The position numbers and the translations under genes are program-made. From NCBI GenBank assembly GCA_934645275.1, contig CAKUDW010000077.1, forward strand, positions 1-8,301: a stretch of 8,301 bases of DNA, read 5' to 3'. Below, in pieces: positions 7,763 to 8,301 of this stretch. The notes beneath the pieces are model-generated. The model searched no databases. It was not told the DNA's origin and worked only from the letters and a program-made list of their open reading frames with translations. Source of the DNA: an uncultured Clostridia bacterium. Lineage in GTDB: Bacteria; Bacillota_A; Clostridia; Christensenellales; Aristaeellaceae. Positions within the stretch are counted from its first letter, which is position 1; the number at the start of each line of letters is the position of its first letter.

Positions 7763-7769
7763 TTCGACA
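7763..7769 (-). promoter_or_regulatory. Isolated Spo0A box
   Basis: TGTCGAA on the minus strand is a perfect match to the 7-base 0A-box core. It lies in the GC-richer middle of the divergent region, between the two box pairs, about 200 bp upstream of the predicted spoIIGA transcript start. Confidence 0.4.
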
Positions 7770-7801
7770 TGGGTCGGAAAAGGATGACGGTTCGATTGAA
7801 A

Positions 7802-7834
7802 TTGTCGCAAAAATACTAAAAAAGTTTTGTCGAA
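7802..7834 (+). promoter_or_regulatory. Direct pair of Spo0A boxes facing the ymxH-like gene
   Basis: TTGTCGCA (7802-7809, one mismatch) and TTGTCGAA (7827-7834, perfect) lie in the same orientation with a 25-bp period in an A-rich stretch. A -10-like TAATAT at 7840-7845 follows with no recognisable -35, so the boxes could activate or repress a plus-strand promoter for the ymxH-like gene, or act remotely on spoIIGA. Confidence 0.5.
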
Positions 7835-7937
7835 TCCTGTAATATATGCAATCGAGCAACATCGTACGTGCAATTGAATGGCTTTGCAAGCAAGAAACGT
7901 GAACTGAGGGCATAAAATAAGGCGGGGGTGTTGCAAG

Positions 7938-8210
7938 GTGACTTTCAGCGAATTGAAGCAGAAGGACGTGGTCAACATCTGCGACGGCAGAAGGTTGGGC
8001 AAGCCGATCGATCTGGTTCTGGGCGAAACGGCGCGCGTAGAGGCGATCGTGGTGCCCTTGCCGGGCAATTTGTTCAGCCTGCTTAAACAGGAAAAGGAGG
8101 GCTGCCTGTTGCCGTGGAATCGGATTTTGCGTATCGGCGACGATGTAATCCTGGTTGAATTGCATGAACAGGATTATCCCACAACAGATCGTGAAGGAAA
8201 TTCCACATAA
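7938..8210 (+). CDS. YlmC/YmxH family PRC-barrel sporulation protein
   Basis: 90 residues, near the 80-85 of B. subtilis YlmC and YmxH. The N-terminal MTFSELKQKDVVNICDGRRL followed by GK.IDLVL, then EAIVVP (34-39) and LLPWNRILRIGDDVILVEL (57-75), is the PRC-barrel pattern of this family: S.L..K.VV....G..LG, and a final strand pair. The protein is probably cytoplasmic; its molecular role is unknown even in model species, though it is commonly found beside sporulation genes in Firmicutes. The start is GTG with a purine-rich but imperfect ribosome-binding site (GGCGGGGGTG, about 8-9 nt upstream). The last 15 residues are polar and look disordered. In many Clostridia this gene lies between sigG and nrdR; here it is divergent from spoIIGA and followed by nrdR after 68 nt. 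Which of the two paralogues it corresponds to cannot be decided. Confidence 0.85.
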   Translation: MTFSELKQKDVVNICDGRRLGKPIDLVLGETARVEAIVVPLPGNLFSLLKQEKEGCLLPWNRILRIGDDVILVELHEQDYPTTDREGNST

Positions 8211-8224
8211 ATTAAAAAAAAGAC

Positions 8225-8253
8225 TGGACGAAACGTTATTTTTTGTGTATAAT
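8225..8253 (+). promoter_or_regulatory. Sigma-A-like promoter of nrdR
   Basis: A perfect TATAAT (8248-8253) lies 17 bp after TGGACG (8225-8230, 4 of 6 to TTGACA), about 25 nt before the nrdR ATG. It gives nrdR a vegetative promoter independent of the ymxH-like gene. No terminator is visible after that gene, so read-through is also possible. Confidence 0.65.
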
Positions 8254-8264
8254 GATTAACGTAT

Positions 8265-8271
8265 GAGGTGA
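8265..8271 (+). promoter_or_regulatory. Ribosome-binding site of nrdR
   Basis: GAGGTGA with a 7-nt spacer to the ATG at 8279; this supports a real start codon although only seven full codons remain in the window. Confidence 0.7.
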
Positions 8272-8278
8272 ACGCCAA

Positions 8279-8301
8279 ATGAGATGTGTTTTTTGCAACT
8301 G
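8279..8301 (+). CDS. nrdR: NrdR transcriptional repressor, N-terminal fragment (cut by window end)
   Basis: Only MRCVFCN and two bases of the next codon are visible. This matches the opening MRCPFC of NrdR, whose first CxxC starts the zinc ribbon; the next codon begins TG, compatible with Cys, which is common there. NrdR represses ribonucleotide reductase genes in response to ATP/dATP through its ATP-cone. The gene has its own promoter and ribosome-binding site, and the ymxH-nrdR order is frequent in Clostridia. So few residues are seen that the call leans on context. Confidence 0.65.

Larger units (their letters stand above)
7535..7937. other. Divergent regulatory region between spoIIGA and the ymxH-like gene
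   Basis: This 403-bp gap holds the spoIIGA promoter, five Spo0A-box matches, a short direct repeat and no convincing gene. A 58-codon plus-strand frame (7643-7819) lacks a ribosome-binding site and is treated as noncoding. Two stretches are strongly AT-rich (about 7601-7660 and 7797-7860), each coinciding with a pair of Spo0A boxes; the part between them is GC-rich like the genes. No promoter with good -35 and -10 boxes was found for the ymxH-like gene. Confidence 0.6.

Noticed and set aside
7781..7802. Sigma-H-like AAAGGATGA...GAAAT upstream of the ymxH-like gene
   Set aside because: The -10 half is a poor match and it is more than 130 bp from the start codon.
7625..8165. Long minus-strand open frames (147 and 164 codons) across the divergent region and ymxH
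   Set aside because: They lie antisense to a recognisable PRC-barrel gene and over regulatory sites, with no family resemblance; they are shadows of GC-rich coding.
1..8301. CRISPR array, transposon, tRNA/rRNA or prophage signatures
   Set aside because: No regularly spaced repeats, transposase or integrase motifs, or RNA gene folds were seen.

Overview
The window reads as chromosomal DNA of an endospore-forming, anaerobic member of the Clostridia. Five of the seven recognisable genes are sporulation genes or their usual neighbours: a SipL-type coat morphogenetic protein, spoIIGA, sigE, a YlmC/YmxH-type PRC-barrel protein and the first codons of nrdR. The other two encode a large oxygen-sensitive-type ATPase/2-hydroxyacyl-CoA dehydratase-like system typical of strict anaerobes. 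Codon use is GC-rich with many GCG/CGC codons, so this is not a low-GC Clostridium or Bacillus. Placement below the class Clostridia is not possible from the sequence alone.

Layout. (1) 1-1379, + strand: 5'-truncated SipL-like gene, with three SPOCS/DUF3794-like segments and a C-terminal LysM. (2) 1380-1507: convergent intergenic gap with a shared hairpin. (3) 5714-1508, - strand: two-gene operon. The first gene (980 aa) carries two BcrA/BadF/HgdC-type ATPase domains, a cysteine-rich linker and a first dehydratase-like domain. The second (420 aa) carries a second dehydratase-like domain. As I recall the family, these parts are commonly one chain of about 1400 aa; here they are split at a TGA-T-ATG junction. 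(4) 5715-6017: promoter region of that operon and a strong 17-bp-stem hairpin ending the sigE transcript. (5) 7534-6018, - strand: spoIIGA-sigE, the membrane aspartic protease and its substrate pro-sigma-E. (6) 7535-7937: a 403-bp divergent regulatory region holding a sigma-A-like promoter for spoIIGA and a cluster of Spo0A-box matches (three perfect 7-mers and two with one mismatch). (7) 7938-8301, + strand: ymxH-like gene, then nrdR with its own promoter, cut off by the window end.

How it works together. Spo0A~P would switch on spoIIGA-sigE from the divergent region. SpoIIGA in the septal membrane would then cleave the pro-peptide of sigma-E, and sigma-E would drive mother-cell genes, a class that includes sipL in C. 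difficile. The tandem-ATPase operon has no obvious sporulation role. Its architecture suggests an ATP-driven low-potential electron donor feeding a dehydratase-like or double-cubane-like reductase of unknown substrate; it is the least understood part of the window. Compared with the familiar order spoIIGA-sigE-sigG(-ymxH-nrdR), sigG is absent here and ymxH-nrdR is divergent, which suggests a local rearrangement.
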